Shown here piece by piece: positions 8,419 through 18,350 of a stretch of DNA of 64,000 nucleotides. How positions within the stretch are numbered: position 1 is the first letter of the stretch; each line of letters opens with the position of its first letter. Under the pieces are notes generated by a model. It made no database searches. It saw only the letters and a list, made by a program, of their open reading frames with translations, and was not told the DNA's origin. Both the position numbers and the translations under genes were made by a program. Origin of the DNA: UBA5078 sp033721235 (lineage in GTDB: Bacteria; Pseudomonadota; Gammaproteobacteria; Pseudomonadales; Pseudohongiellaceae). The DNA is taken from the NCBI GenBank assembly GCA_033721235.1, contig JAWWAY010000011.1, positions 1-64,000 on the forward strand, read 5' to 3'.

Positions 8419-10149
8419 ATGGCAGTCGAGCTAGATACTAGGCTCAGAGAGCATTTACGTTTTATCTATCCAGATCAAGAAATTGAAGCTCTGGCGGATA
8501 CCCTATTGCACACGATGGGTTTAGACGGCCAAACTAATGGCCCCACACCCCATCAGAATCATTGGGATGAGAACGATGTACTACTCATCACCTATGGCGA
8601 CTCCTTACAAAATGAAAATGAGAAACCCTTGCATACTTTGCGCGAGTTTCTGCAAAAACAGTTGTCGGACACCGTCAAAGATGTCCATATCCTGCCCTTC
8701 TTTCCGTACACCTCGGACGATGGCTTCGCCATTACCGACTACTTGGCAGTCAATGAGGCCTTGGGCGAATGGGATGATATCGAAGACATTGCTTCGCAAT
8801 TTAAGTTGATGTCCGACCTTGTTATCAATCACATGTCCTCTAGGAGTCGCTGGTTCGATAATTTCAAGAAGCGCATAGACCCCGGCAAAGACTATTTCTT
8901 CGAGGCAGAGCCCAGCGTTGATACATCCCAAGTTGTGCGACCGCGTACCTCACCTCTTTTGGTACCTGTTGCTACTGACGATGGGGAGCGCCATGTCTGG
9001 TGTACTTTTAGTGAAGACCAAGTGGACCTAAACTTTAAAAACCCACAAGTCCTCGTGGAATTCGTCAATATCATCAGTCACTACATGGACAGAGGCGTGC
9101 GAATTTTCCGCTTAGATGCCGTGGCGTTCCTGTGGAAAGAGATTGGCACCAATTGTATTCACTTAGATCAAACGCATGAGATCATAAAAGTACTGCGCCT
9201 GCTTATCGAACATCGAGATTCGGGTGCCATCATCATCACCGAAACCAATGTGCCAAACCGTGAGAACCTCACCTATTTCGGCAACGCCAATCAAGCTCAC
9301 GTCATCTATAACTTCTCTCTACCACCACTGTTAGTGCACACGCTATTAACAGGCAATTGTCGTCATCTCAAAACATGGATGATGAGCATGCCTCCGTCGC
9401 AAAATGGCACGGCCTACTTGAACTTCATCGCCTCCCATGACGGAATTGGCCTAAGGCCAGCTGACGGCTACCTAGATGAAGATGAGAAATTCTCAATGGT
9501 CAGCACCATCCAACGCTTCGGGGGTCACGTCACCATGCGCAGGCTAGCAGATGGCAGCGACTCTCCCTACGAGATGAATGTAAGCTTATTCGATGCCTTA
9601 AAAGGCACGACAGAGAACGGGCCGGACCAGTGGCAGATACAACGATATATGTGTGCACACATGATCATGTTGGCCTTAGAAGGGATTCCTGCACTCTATA
9701 TTCATAGTCTATTTGGCACAGAAAACGATTACGCACGCGTGGAGCACACCGGCCGAGCCAGGTCTATCAATAGACACCAATGGAATGTGAATGAGCTATA
9801 CGGTTTCCTAGACAATCCTTATACCCATCAGGCCAAAATCTTTACAGAAATTAAGCGGCTAATAAAAATCAGGCGCCAACAAGCCGCATTCCATCCTAAT
9901 GCGACTCAATTTACCTTGCACCTGGGGCTTTCGTTATTTGCCTTCTGGCGCCAAAGCATGGACAGGTCCCAAAGCATATTCTCGGTCAGCAATATCACCG
10001 ACCAAGCGCAGCTGCTTTCGCTTTCTGATTTAAACCTAGTTAGCACCGATGAATGGGTTGATCTTATCTCAGGGAGACGCTTCGACGAGCATTCGGAGCA
10101 GATAGAACTGCAGCCCTATCAATGCTTATGGCTCAGCAATAAAGGCTAA
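8419..10149 (+). CDS. GH13 subfamily 18 phosphorylase, probable glucosylglycerate phosphorylase
   Basis: A 576-residue sucrose-phosphorylase-like enzyme. The GH13 catalytic residues are visible: nucleophile Asp in FRLDAVAFLWKE, general acid Glu in IITETNVPNRE, and the stabilising Asp in IASHDGIGLRP. HILPFFPYTSDDGFAITDY is the GH13_18 N-terminal signature. Within this subfamily, enzymes linked to gpgS/gpgP split glucosylglycerate with phosphate into alpha-glucose 1-phosphate and D-glycerate. I infer that substrate from the operon, not from residues. Released D-glycerate would be recaptured by the kinase at 5334. The ribosome site GAGGAAGG lies in the 12-base gap after gpgS. Sucrose phosphorylase remains an alternative. 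Confidence 0.88.
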   Translation: MAVELDTRLREHLRFIYPDQEIEALADTLLHTMGLDGQTNGPTPHQNHWDENDVLLITYGDSLQNENEKPLHTLREFLQKQLSDTVKDVHILPFFPYTSDDGFAITDYLAVNEALGEWDDIEDIASQFKLMSDLVINHMSSRSRWFDNFKKRIDPGKDYFFEAEPSVDTSQVVRPRTSPLLVPVATDDGERHVWCTFSEDQVDLNFKNPQVLVEFVNIISHYMDRGVRIFRLDAVAFLWKEIGTNCIHLDQTHEIIKVLRLLIEHRDSGAIIITETNVPNRENLTYFGNANQAHVIYNFSLPPLLVHTLLTGNCRHLKTWMMSMPPSQNGTAYLNFIASHDGIGLRPADGYLDEDEKFSMVSTIQRFGGHVTMRRLADGSDSPYEMNVSLFDALKGTTENGPDQWQIQRYMCAHMIMLALEGIPALYIHSLFGTENDYARVEHTGRARSINRHQWNVNELYGFLDNPYTHQAKIFTEIKRLIKIRRQQAAFHPNATQFTLHLGLSLFAFWRQSMDRSQSIFSVSNITDQAQLLSLSDLNLVSTDEWVDLISGRRFDEHSEQIELQPYQCLWLSNKG

Positions 10150-10154
10150 GTCGC

Positions 10155-10177
10155 CGCGGAGCCTACTGAGCTCCGCG
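10155..10177 (+). terminator. Hairpin after the glucosylglycerate operon
   Basis: A perfect 8-bp stem CGCGGAGC/GCTCCGCG with a 7-base loop lies five bases after the phosphorylase stop. It is followed by CACTTTCC rather than a clean T run, so it may terminate weakly or protect the mRNA end. Confidence 0.55.
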
Positions 10178-10396
10178 CACTTTCCTCGCTAGAAGTTGCA
10201 ACAGTTTAAACCCTATGAATAGCGGCACGGCAAAAGAGTTTAGTGGAGCAAGAGCAGAGCTCCAGACACTATCGCCTGTATTAAGCAACTCAATGGAAGC
10301 TATGCTCATCAATACATTGCTTGCGAAAACACTAATAACTAATGCGACAACAAGCAGAACCGCTGCTAGAGCATAAAAGGAATGCAGATAAGTAAA
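10163..10396 (-). CDS. Possible small membrane protein or gene remnant
   Basis: The minus strand is open for about 77 codons here and encodes two hydrophobic stretches (ALAAVLLVVALVISVFA and FAVPLFIGFKLLQLLA) separated by a polar loop, ending with a basic tail. No ATG, GTG or TTG occurs before the first hydrophobic segment; the first start candidates are TTG/ATG after it. The composition is protein-like, so it may be a truncated or decayed small membrane protein. Its stop lies within the hairpin loop at 10163. Confidence 0.25.
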   Translation of the reverse strand, partial: FTYLHSFYALAAVLLVVALVISVFASNVLMSIASIELLNTGDSVWSSALAPLNSFAVPLFIGFKLLQLLARKVRGAQ

Positions 10397-10438
10397 TCAG
10401 AACAGAAAAGAAGGGAAAATAATTGTTAATTCAATAGC

Positions 10439-10684
10439 TTAATCGCACTCTACGGCAGACTGATAAGCACCGCCAATGGCGCTTTTAATATCAGGATACT
10501 CGCCTTTGACACCGTCTACTGATATCTCGAAACCACTAATTTCCTTCGCAGGACCGTGAACGATAACGCTGCGCTTCTCGCCAGTTTTAAGTGTGTACTC
10601 ATACTCTTTGCCGAGTTTATTAAAAATGACGAACATTAATGGGGCTCCGTAGTGCTGTATCGCCGAATGCTGATTGAAAGTCAC
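10439..10684 (-). CDS. Small hypothetical protein
   Basis: An 81-codon frame from GTG 10684, or 65 codons from ATG 10636, which is the more likely start (MFVIFNKLGKEYEYT). It has alternating charged and hydrophobic residues suggesting a small beta-rich fold (SVIVHGPAKEISGFEISVDG) and no export signal. I do not recognise a family. The GTG overlaps the stop of the preceding 69-codon frame as GTGA, which could mean coupling if that frame is real. Confidence 0.42.
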   Translation of the reverse strand: MTFNQHSAIQHYGAPLMFVIFNKLGKEYEYTLKTGEKRSVIVHGPAKEISGFEISVDGVKGEYPDIKSAIGGAYQSAVECD

Positions 10685-10890
10685 TCAGCGATTCCATGTT
10701 TGCTAAAATTTCGCAATTTTACTGCTCCCTGTACAAATCGAGCAGTAGGCTTAAGTATCCCATTGTGAACAAGCAGGCTCAAGCAAAATGCGACCTTAAT
10801 TGTCATAAAAGCAACAAAATAGTGCATTGCACAGTCTAGGTACTCGCCTTTCACCACAAGGGCTAGCGTCCATTTTTCAGACCGCGCCAT
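10681..10890 (-). CDS. Possible small membrane-associated protein
   Basis: A 69-codon frame with one hydrophobic segment (about residues 22-41, MHYFVAFMTIKVAFCLSLLV) and a basic C-terminal half. Its stop overlaps the GTG of the next frame. There is no strong ribosome site and no family resemblance, so it may be chance. Confidence 0.27.
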   Translation of the reverse strand: MARSEKWTLALVVKGEYLDCAMHYFVAFMTIKVAFCLSLLVHNGILKPTARFVQGAVKLRNFSKHGIAE

Positions 10891-10920
10891 GCTTTACTAC
10901 CATTTTGTGACACTACGACA

Positions 10921-10947
10921 CAAAGTTTTCTGAAAATTCGCCGATAC
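10921..10947 (+). promoter_or_regulatory. Sigma-28 (FliA) promoter for the chemoreceptor
   Basis: CAAAGTTT, 11 bases, then GCCGATAC. This is a near-perfect match to the flagellar sigma-28 consensus TAAAGTTT-N11-GCCGATAA, with exact spacing. It lies about 70 bases before the first ATGs of the chemoreceptor, as expected for class 3 chemotaxis genes. Confidence 0.8.
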
Positions 10948-11013
10948 ACTTAGAAAGTGTGATGTCGCACGAAGGGACTACAGTGCAGATGCTTGTTTCT
11001 AAGCCAATTAATT

Positions 11014-12751
11014 ATGGGTGTTATGTCCTTACAGAATATCTTGATTCGTCAGCGAATCTGGCTGCTAGTGGCCTTTTGCATGTGCGGTCTAATCGCCATT
11101 GCAGGCATCTCACTGTCCAAGTCCCAAGAGCAATTCCAAGACCTAAAGAAAGAGCAATATCAGCACCTCACTGAAGCAGCCATTAAAACCATTGATTACT
11201 TCTACCAAGCCTCTCAAAACGGCGAGATGACAGGCACGTACCCGAGCTAAAGCCGCCGTTGATCACATGGCCTTAAACGAGCGCATTTACTTCTACATCA
11301 TGCACACCGAAGAAATGCTGATCGCCCACCCCTTTCTAGGATCCGTCTACCAAGACAACACCCCTGAAGAACTAGCGGAGAATATCATCATTAACCGCCA
11401 AGGGAAGATCGATTCAGCCAAGCGTGCAGGGTTTGACGAGCCCACTATCGACACGATGACTATTATCAAAGAACAGCTTCCCGGCACATACACCGGTTTT
11501 GTGGTCTATTACTATTATTTTCATCCCGAAGAGGCATTTGGCGTGACTATGCGGCCCGATGCGGAAAATATACCTGATATAGCAGAAGAAAAAACAGCCT
11601 ATGCGGCCCAATTTGAACCGTGGGACTGGGTTGTAATATCCGGCATCTACAAAGCAGACGAGCAAGTGGCATTTATGGCATGGGTACGGAGCCTGTCTAT
11701 CGCCTTCTTCGCCATCGTCGCAGTATTAGCATTGCTAACATGGCGCATTACCCGGTCAGTCAATTTACCGCTTGAGAACACGGTCGTGCTGATGAATGAT
11801 ATTTCTGAAGGCACCGGTGACTTAAGCAAGCGTCTCAACATCGAGGGTAAGAACGAACTCGTTCAATTTGCCCATGGGTTCAATACTTTTGCCGGCAAGA
11901 TCGCCAATATTGTGCGTCAAGTTTTGCGCACGAACGAGGAAGTCGTTAACCATTCCAAGAACCTAATGGAAGTAATGACACGCACCGTATCGCGCTCAGA
12001 CGAACAGCTATCAGAGACAGAAATGCTCGCTAGCGCTGCAACCGAACTCTCCTATTCACTCTCTAGCGTTGCAGAGCGCGCCCAAGACAGCTCTGAGGCG
12101 GCCTCCTCTGCACAGGGAGCCACGGAAAAATCCCAGACCGCGATGAACCGCAATATCAACTCCATCGAACAGCTCACTCAGGCCCTTAGCACTACGCAGA
12201 AAGAAGTAGAAAACATGCAGAGTTTCAGTGACAACGTGTCATCCGTCTTGGAGGTTATTGTCTCTATCGCCGAACAGACCAATCTACTGGCCCTTAATGC
12301 TGCCATCGAGGCCGCTCGTGCCGGCGAACAAGGCCGTGGCTTTGCTGTGGTAGCGGACGAGGTGAGAACCCTAGCCCAGCGCACGCAGAACTCCACTTCC
12401 GAGATTCGTCAGATTGTGGAGAATTTGCAGTCCGGTACCAAGCGAGTCGTAGTGGCCATGGAGCAGGGTCTGGACAGCTCTAGAGAGTGTGTCTCCACGG
12501 CAGGGGCGTCCAACGAAGAGCTCACTCAGGTCATCAGCTATGTGGAACAGATTACGCAAATGAACGCGGAGATCGCCTCAGCGGTAGAACAACAGTCCTC
12601 AACAACTCAAGAAATTGCCGCTAGCAGTAATAAGATTGCCGCCAACTCAAAAGACATTCTCAGCGATAGCGAGGCGAATCGCTCAGCGTTACAGGCCATG
12701 GACTTGCAGCTAAAAACAATGGAAGAGCTAGTACGAGGCTTCAAGGTTTAA
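11014..12751 (+). pseudogene. Methyl-accepting chemotaxis protein, frameshifted near residue 75
   Basis: The N-terminal frame (from ATG 11014 or 11023) encodes the first membrane segment (WLLVAFCMCGLIAIAGISL) and the start of a Cache-type sensor (AAIKTIDYFYQASQ), and stops at 11250. The next frame continues the same domain (RAKAAVDHMALNERIYFYIM) through to 12751. One extra base around 11231-11247 explains the break. The second part holds the rest of the sCache domain, a second membrane segment, a HAMP domain (NDISEGTGDLSKRL) and the conserved signalling tip (AEQTNLLALNAAIEAARAGE). Apart from the shift, nothing is degraded, and the sigma-28 promoter is intact. A recent mutation or a sequencing indel are both possible. 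The intact portion alone starts at 11267. Confidence 0.85.
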
Positions 12752-12889
12752 TCGTTTGCGGGTACTTCCAGCAAGGGCTTAGCCACAAACCATTGAACAG
12801 GCGCTGGTAGCTCCCGCTTGGAGCCGCCCTTTTGCCAATGCCCTTGTCCCTGCCGTAACTACCCCGAAGAGCAACTTCACAGGGGCAAC

Positions 12890-13240
12890 TTACTGTCTAA
12901 ATAAGCCAGTCACTTTCGATGCTAAGGCTTGAATTCCACCCACCGTAGCACCCGCTATTACCCAAAGTGTCAGCTTAAACCTGCTGCCCATTGGTAACCC
13001 TCCAGCCGCATCGAGTTTTCTAGCATGATGACTAAACCACGCCTGATCGTGCGCGATAGCTGCCACCCGCTTGGACACCTTAGTTAATACGTAGAACGCT
13101 AAAAATAAAAAGAGTACACCAGGGATGATGGGGAGTATGAGTCCCACTACGCCCAGCAGTAGCAATACTGCGCACAACACAAGGGCGCAGGCCTTGGTGA
13201 CAAACGAAGAAGGTTTCTTACCGGTCTTGAAGTAGTACAC
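12890..13240 (-). CDS. Small membrane protein, YbaN/PGPGW-like
   Basis: A 116-residue protein with a long hydrophobic hairpin (about 18-53: VLCAVLLLLGVVGLILP then GVLFLFLAFYVL) split by a Pro-Ile-Ile-Pro-Gly turn, then a polar stretch and a third weaker segment near 87-104. The LP-x-x-PG turn between two helices resembles DUF454 (YbaN) and PGPGW proteins of unknown function. It is alone on its strand; about 290 bases upstream of it hold only divergent regulatory space. Confidence 0.65.
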   Translation of the reverse strand: MYYFKTGKKPSSFVTKACALVLCAVLLLLGVVGLILPIIPGVLFLFLAFYVLTKVSKRVAAIAHDQAWFSHHARKLDAAGGLPMGSRFKLTLWVIAGATVGGIQALASKVTGLFRQ

Positions 13241-13533
13241 ACTATTGCTCCTATAGTTATTTGGTCTATACAGGAACTACAAGCATGCTATATGCCAAAC
13301 CGTAACTAATTGAAATTATTACACTTAAAACAAATCCTAAGACCGAGCGTGGTCAGTTTCCCCAGTTCTTAGCGTAAAATTAGCCAAACGGCGCGATACT
13401 CTCACAAAGCAATCATGGAGAAACGCCAAAGCTCACCCAAGCCTCAATACTTACGGATCAAAATCACAGAAAGGGCTAGGTTAATCACTAAAATAAAGTC
13501 AAAATAGCCTCCATCACTAATTTGGAGGGAACC

Positions 13534-14238
13534 ATGAAAGTAATACTCATTATATGTTTAGGGATGATGCTGAATTTTCCTACGAGCGTTTTAGCCGCTA
13601 CACCGCAAACCGACGAGGAATCCGCTTACCGCGAATTACTAATTCAAAAACACGAATTCAACAAAGCCTCTAGAACTTCCAAGCAAAGTAAAATCACTTC
13701 ATCCGACTGGCCCTCAACTAGGCCCCAAGGCCTTAGCCCAGCCATCACAATGACATCTTACTCTTATAGCTATGATCTCTATATTTGGTGGAGTAAAGAG
13801 GGTTATTTATTTGCGGAAGCTGTTCCCCTTTACAATACCGAGGCATTTATCTGTAGCGCTAGCTGGATGTTTGTACAAACTATCAACCAAACGGCATCAG
13901 CATTCGATACAGTCTACTTCGCAGATATCGACGACAATAGCATTTGCGGTGATTTTACCGACCCCGTCATATTTAGAATCGGGCAGTGGAACTACCTCTA
14001 TTCCTATTACGTGAACTACAACTACCCTTTTAATATGGTCTATGGCTGGGATGCTAGAAAAATAGTCACAATTAACGGTGGTGTGCACACTAGTTCAGGA
14101 ACAGTATCGGACGCGCTAGATATTACTATTGAATCAATAGATTTCCTCTCTAGCAGCATATGGCTTAACCTACAGTTCGATGGCAACAATGACAATGGCG
14201 AGCTTATTTGGAAGTTGGATAGCGCAGGGTTTAACTAA
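13534..14238 (+). CDS. Exported protein of unknown function
   Basis: A 234-residue protein from ATG 13534, preceded by a strong GGAGGG. The signal peptide is MKVILIICLGMMLNFPTSVLA with cleavage before ATPQ. The mature part is rich in aromatic residues and Asn/Asp (YSYSYDLYIWW, YLYSYYVNYNYPFN) and looks beta-rich, with no catalytic motif I recognise. It ends at a strong bidirectional terminator. Function unknown. Confidence 0.7.
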   Translation: MKVILIICLGMMLNFPTSVLAATPQTDEESAYRELLIQKHEFNKASRTSKQSKITSSDWPSTRPQGLSPAITMTSYSYSYDLYIWWSKEGYLFAEAVPLYNTEAFICSASWMFVQTINQTASAFDTVYFADIDDNSICGDFTDPVIFRIGQWNYLYSYYVNYNYPFNMVYGWDARKIVTINGGVHTSSGTVSDALDITIESIDFLSSSIWLNLQFDGNNDNGELIWKLDSAGFN

Positions 14239-14259
14239 TAGACCAAGCAACTGAAGTAG

Positions 14260-14299
14260 AAAAGCTCCGCGCCGATCATACTTAGCGTGGAGCTTTTTT
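14260..14299. terminator. Bidirectional intrinsic terminator
   Basis: AAAAGCTCCGCGC and GCGTGGAGCTTTTTT form a stem of about 12 pairs around a 12-base loop. The plus strand ends in six T and the minus strand in TTTTCT, so it can serve both converging genes (13534 and 14325). Confidence 0.85.
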
Positions 14300-14324
14300 A
14301 TCCGTAGAGTTTTGCAATACACTA

Positions 14325-16145
14325 TTACTCAACGATTTGCTTAAACTGTCCATTTTCGAACTCTAGAATCGTTGTAACAGTATTACTGGTACTGCTGTAG
14401 TAATACTGATAGCCATTCTTGACACCGTTCTCATAGTGTTCAATTGCCAGTATATTCCCGGCATAGATAGTCGGAGGAAATCCTAAGGGAGGCGGTTCAT
14501 CAGCGTAAGTTGTAGCTTCATATACTTCGCCGTCTCTAGAGCGAGTAAACAAACCCACGAATTTATAATCATCACCAACTAAAACACGACAGCCTCGCCA
14601 AATTGAGCCTTGCTCGTGCTCGTAGTACTCCGCATCATCATATGCACTACAATCTGAAGCTTGAACTGGGCTGGGAGCCTCCGTTGATAGAGCCCCGTCT
14701 GGCAAGGTTACGCAGTCCGGCGCTGATCTCTGCACCTCGTCTAGCCAAGACAGAGCCTGCTCAAGGCCATATGCCGTTAATGGTGGTAATGCCCCATTCG
14801 CAGTAAAAGAAGTACCCGATGGAATATCGACAGCGCTTAGCACATCAAGGCTGAGCTTGGTGTATTGATCCCAAGTGTGTTGTCCATAAGGGTGCAAGAA
14901 CGAGCCTGAAGTAAGGTAACTTAGCGCATCGCTTGGATAAGACAAGCCGGCGCCTCCCAAATCGGTATAAGCTCCCCAGCTTGCCAAGTTAGGGTTGTCA
15001 CAGGAATCAAGCGAGGGAATATACTGCTCACCCGACGCCTTATGAATGACTGCCATAAAACCATCAGCGCTGGAATCGAAATCACCAATGACCGGCTGAT
15101 AGGACGGCGGCAAATAATCCACAAGGGTAGCTGACTCAATCGAGCGCGGAGCATCGCTACCCCACTCGTATGCGACCATCACATGAAGGCCAGTATCTAC
15201 GTAGGTAAGTAAGTCTCCGTATTCGCGTACATTCTGAGCATAACCATAGGCGATACCAGGATCATTTTTCATGTCAAAGAAGTCGTTATTGATATTGCCA
15301 CGCACGAAACTCTTTCCAGCATTCAGCTCAGCGTCTATCTCGTTACCAATGCTACTGCAACCAGTGTTTAGATAAGCACTCTCTAAATAAAACTCCATAC
15401 CGCCAGAGCTATTGCTTCCAATGCGAAATTTAAGAAAATACTCTAAACCCTCATAAACAGTGCAGTGCAGATTCACAAATTCCCCTTGCACAGTGGCTGC
15501 CACTGGATATGTCTCATCGATTGGGGAGAATTCCCCTAGCTCCCAGCCATTGCCCCCTATAAAATCTAGTTGCACGGAGAAAAAATCATCCCCTAGCGAA
15601 AGCACCGGTATTTCAATTTCCAGAAAAGGGCTCACTTGCGTTGCTACAGAGCTGTATTCGGATTGCGGCACATCGCTACCGCGAGTGAACGTGGCACTAC
15701 CTACTCCTTCCACAACATAGTCGGCGATACTGCAATCCAGTAACGACTGAGTACTCAAGGAAATAGTATTACCAGAGATCGTTCCAGTAGCGGTGACTTC
15801 ATTGACCGCACATCCTGCGCCAACAAAGGAGGGGCTTGCATATCCAGTAAATGCGACTACATCACCTGCCACAGAGCCTGAGCGCACAACCTCCACTGAA
15901 CCGTTAACATCTTGCACCGTTTGCGAGTAAGATACCGAGCAACCATCTTGAGTGATTTCTACTTCGCCGCTACCGGAAACAGTATCTACCTCCACCTCTC
16001 CTTCAAGAGTGGTCGTAACAGTAGCGGACTCCTCTACAGACCAGATGCCCGCGATATCTTCACAGCTTTGAGCCAATACTGAACCAGGGAGTAACAACGC
16101 CAGTACCAAACTGAAACCGAATTTACCCTTCTCCCGAACACGCAT
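14325..16145 (-). CDS. Exported protein of unknown function
   Basis: A 606-residue protein with a Sec signal peptide ending PGSVLA before QSCEDIAGIW. The N-terminal 150 residues contain CEDIAGIWSVEES and Ser/Thr-rich beta strands resembling the lipocalin-like domain that measures turnover in exported proteins of this group. The middle and C-terminal parts are unassigned, with several Cys residues (CDNPN, CSAYDDAEYYEHEQ) likely in disulfides. No catalytic motif is evident. It may be a surface or secreted protein. The upstream neighbour on the same strand is the frameshifted beta-helix gene, 39 bases away. Confidence 0.72.
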   Translation of the reverse strand: MRVREKGKFGFSLVLALLLPGSVLAQSCEDIAGIWSVEESATVTTTLEGEVEVDTVSGSGEVEITQDGCSVSYSQTVQDVNGSVEVVRSGSVAGDVVAFTGYASPSFVGAGCAVNEVTATGTISGNTISLSTQSLLDCSIADYVVEGVGSATFTRGSDVPQSEYSSVATQVSPFLEIEIPVLSLGDDFFSVQLDFIGGNGWELGEFSPIDETYPVAATVQGEFVNLHCTVYEGLEYFLKFRIGSNSSGGMEFYLESAYLNTGCSSIGNEIDAELNAGKSFVRGNINNDFFDMKNDPGIAYGYAQNVREYGDLLTYVDTGLHVMVAYEWGSDAPRSIESATLVDYLPPSYQPVIGDFDSSADGFMAVIHKASGEQYIPSLDSCDNPNLASWGAYTDLGGAGLSYPSDALSYLTSGSFLHPYGQHTWDQYTKLSLDVLSAVDIPSGTSFTANGALPPLTAYGLEQALSWLDEVQRSAPDCVTLPDGALSTEAPSPVQASDCSAYDDAEYYEHEQGSIWRGCRVLVGDDYKFVGLFTRSRDGEVYEATTYADEPPPLGFPPTIYAGNILAIEHYENGVKNGYQYYYSSTSNTVTTILEFENGQFKQIVE

Positions 16146-16184
16146 ACTATCTCCTATTCAAAGCAAGAAAACTCTTCATGGCCA

Positions 16185-18219
16185 CTAATTTCTTGGCCCG
16201 TAATGAGGCATTTTCTGGCCAAGCTCTAATGCACCTAGATCAGGCGCACCACCAGTAAAACCGTTCGTAATATTCGGCAAATGAATACCGCTATTCACGG
16301 CTGGCGATTCACTCCTTAAGCTAAAATCAAAATCATCTGCCTCATAAACATTCTGCAAATTCTCAACGTCCTGCGCATCCAACATCGGTACATTCTGAAA
16401 ACTACTATAGTCTACTAAAACACTATGGGTATCCTGCCCTGTCGCCTGACTATATTCCGTTAAAGTAGAAAATTCTCTAGTCTCCAGACTTGGGCGCTTA
16501 TCAGGCCCAGGATAATCTGCCATCACGCCTTGTGCTGGCGTATTCCAACGAAACGTTTTAGCGGAGTCCGAGAATGCAAAAAAGCCATTATAATCAGATG
16601 AAGTGTAGTTTGTGGGACTACTGACGCTAAACAAACTCTCAGATGCATTTTGACCAAGGAATAAATTATTGCGCCAGTGGCTATTTTGCGGGCTCGCCTC
16701 TGTTTCTGAAAACACTGTATTGTTATAGAACACAGCGCCTGCGGAACCAACAGTGGCCCGGGTTGAACCACCCGGTAAGTTATAGGCAATATTGCGAACC
16801 CAATAGATAGGACCACCCAAAGCGGGTTGATTACAAAACGCGTGGGATGGATGGTTGATTAGCATATTTCGCATCACGCGCACATTGTGCATACTGCCAT
16901 CGATTTCGATTGGGTTATCGTGGCTATTCGTAATGTAATTATTATAAAAGTCGATAGCGACAGGCCGTCTATCCCAGTACTCCCTCGGCGGATACTTAGG
17001 GCCATATTCGCCAGAACCCGAAGGCACAGTGCCATCAGGGTTGCCATAGGTTTCTACATTAATACCGTCATGAAAGTCCGCGATATGATTATAGGCAACC
17101 ACATGGCCTGGACCATAAAGTTTGACAGCGACATAGGACGACATGCGAGGCGGATGAATCTGATCCCCTTGACCATCAAAGCGACCCAATAAGTGCTCAT
17201 CGTCCCAACCGATTAATTTCTCTGGATCATTGCGCCCATAGAACCAATTATCAGCAATATAGAAGTTGCTGGAACCCGCATAATTAGTAAAGACTCCCGC
17301 GCCAACATCTTCAAATCGCGAATTCTTGATTGTTAAGCCCTTGGAGCCTGTAATGAATTGCGTGCCTGCCCAAATAGCAATTTCGGTATTGCGAAATGTA
17401 ATGCCTTCGAAGTAGTGATAATCGGCTGCCTTCACATTGAAAAGATTGAAATTTCCATTGCCATCAAATATCACTTCGCCATCGCCCGCCGCCTTAATCA
17501 CGATAGGCTTATCTTCCGTGCCATCGGCAGTAAAGTAGTAGGTCCCCTCTAGCGGGCCCGTGCGGTTTACGTCCGAGGTTGTGTACTCATATCGATTGTA
17601 TTGGTAGAGACCGGCGTGAACTAAGATTGTATCGCCCGGCTTTACGCGGGGTCTGCCGACCGTTGACCAGTCTGTTCCTGAACAGCTGTAGTTATAGACC
17701 TTCGAAAGAAGGTTCCATTTTTTCGCCTTCAAAACCGTGAGGGTAAACATGAAAGATACGACCATGGGCATAGGGCATAGGCTCCGGACGAGTTTTAACA
17801 ACGTGCTTACGTACCGCCTCGCCGCGCACGCCGTCTGGGTCGCTAATCGTAAAGCGTGCTTCGTACTCGGTATCAGGCTCCAAGTCCATTATGCTGCCTG
17901 CGAACATTGGGGGCAGTTCCACATCCCACTGTACGCGAACATAAATACGCTCGCCCCCTATTCTGAGCATTGGCATTGCCTCTAGCCACTGCTCATCCCC
18001 TACCTTCCTATAGGCAACCTCGACCGTGGCATTGCGATTATCATCACCGCGAATAAACCACTCAAAGCCAAGATTCTCCAGCGTGGGCGGCTCTACAAAC
18101 AGCTCGTCTGGATAGACATAATTCTGCGTCGCCGGCTCTTGCGCGACGACATTCTGTGCCAGCAGCACAGCTAATGCCAACATCCCAAACAATATTCTAA
18201 AGCTTACGCGAGCTCGCAT
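16185..18219 (-). pseudogene. Exported right-handed beta-helix protein, frameshifted
   Basis: The first frame (18219-17692) gives a signal peptide (ALAVLLAQNVVAQ) and a fibronectin-III-like domain (LEPDTEYEARFTISD). It breaks at MEPSFEGL-stop. The second frame resumes at once with YNYSCSGTDWSTVG and continues to 16185 as a parallel beta-helix: GDTILVHAGLYQYNRYE, then repeated strands such as FEGITFRNTEIAIW, LTIKNSRFEDVGAG and FYIADNWFYGRND. One base lost at about 17692-17700 accounts for it. Joined, the protein is about 675 residues. Such proteins bind or cleave polysaccharides (pectate-lyase-like fold), but no catalytic residues can be assigned. Decay and sequencing error are both possible. 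Confidence 0.8.
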
Positions 18220-18350
18220 GTTTTTGACCCCTTATTATTATTCGCTAATTCCCTGAACAAAAACATTCTATAGATCGAGGCTATAAATGCCTAGAGTTAG
18301 AAATAGCGAACAAGCACTCATGAGGAGTAGCAAGAGCGACTTTAAACACT

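Noticed and set aside
16523..16816. Overlapping frame in the beta-helix gene
   Set aside because: Shadow frame of the beta-helix coding sequence, with no ribosome site and no domain.
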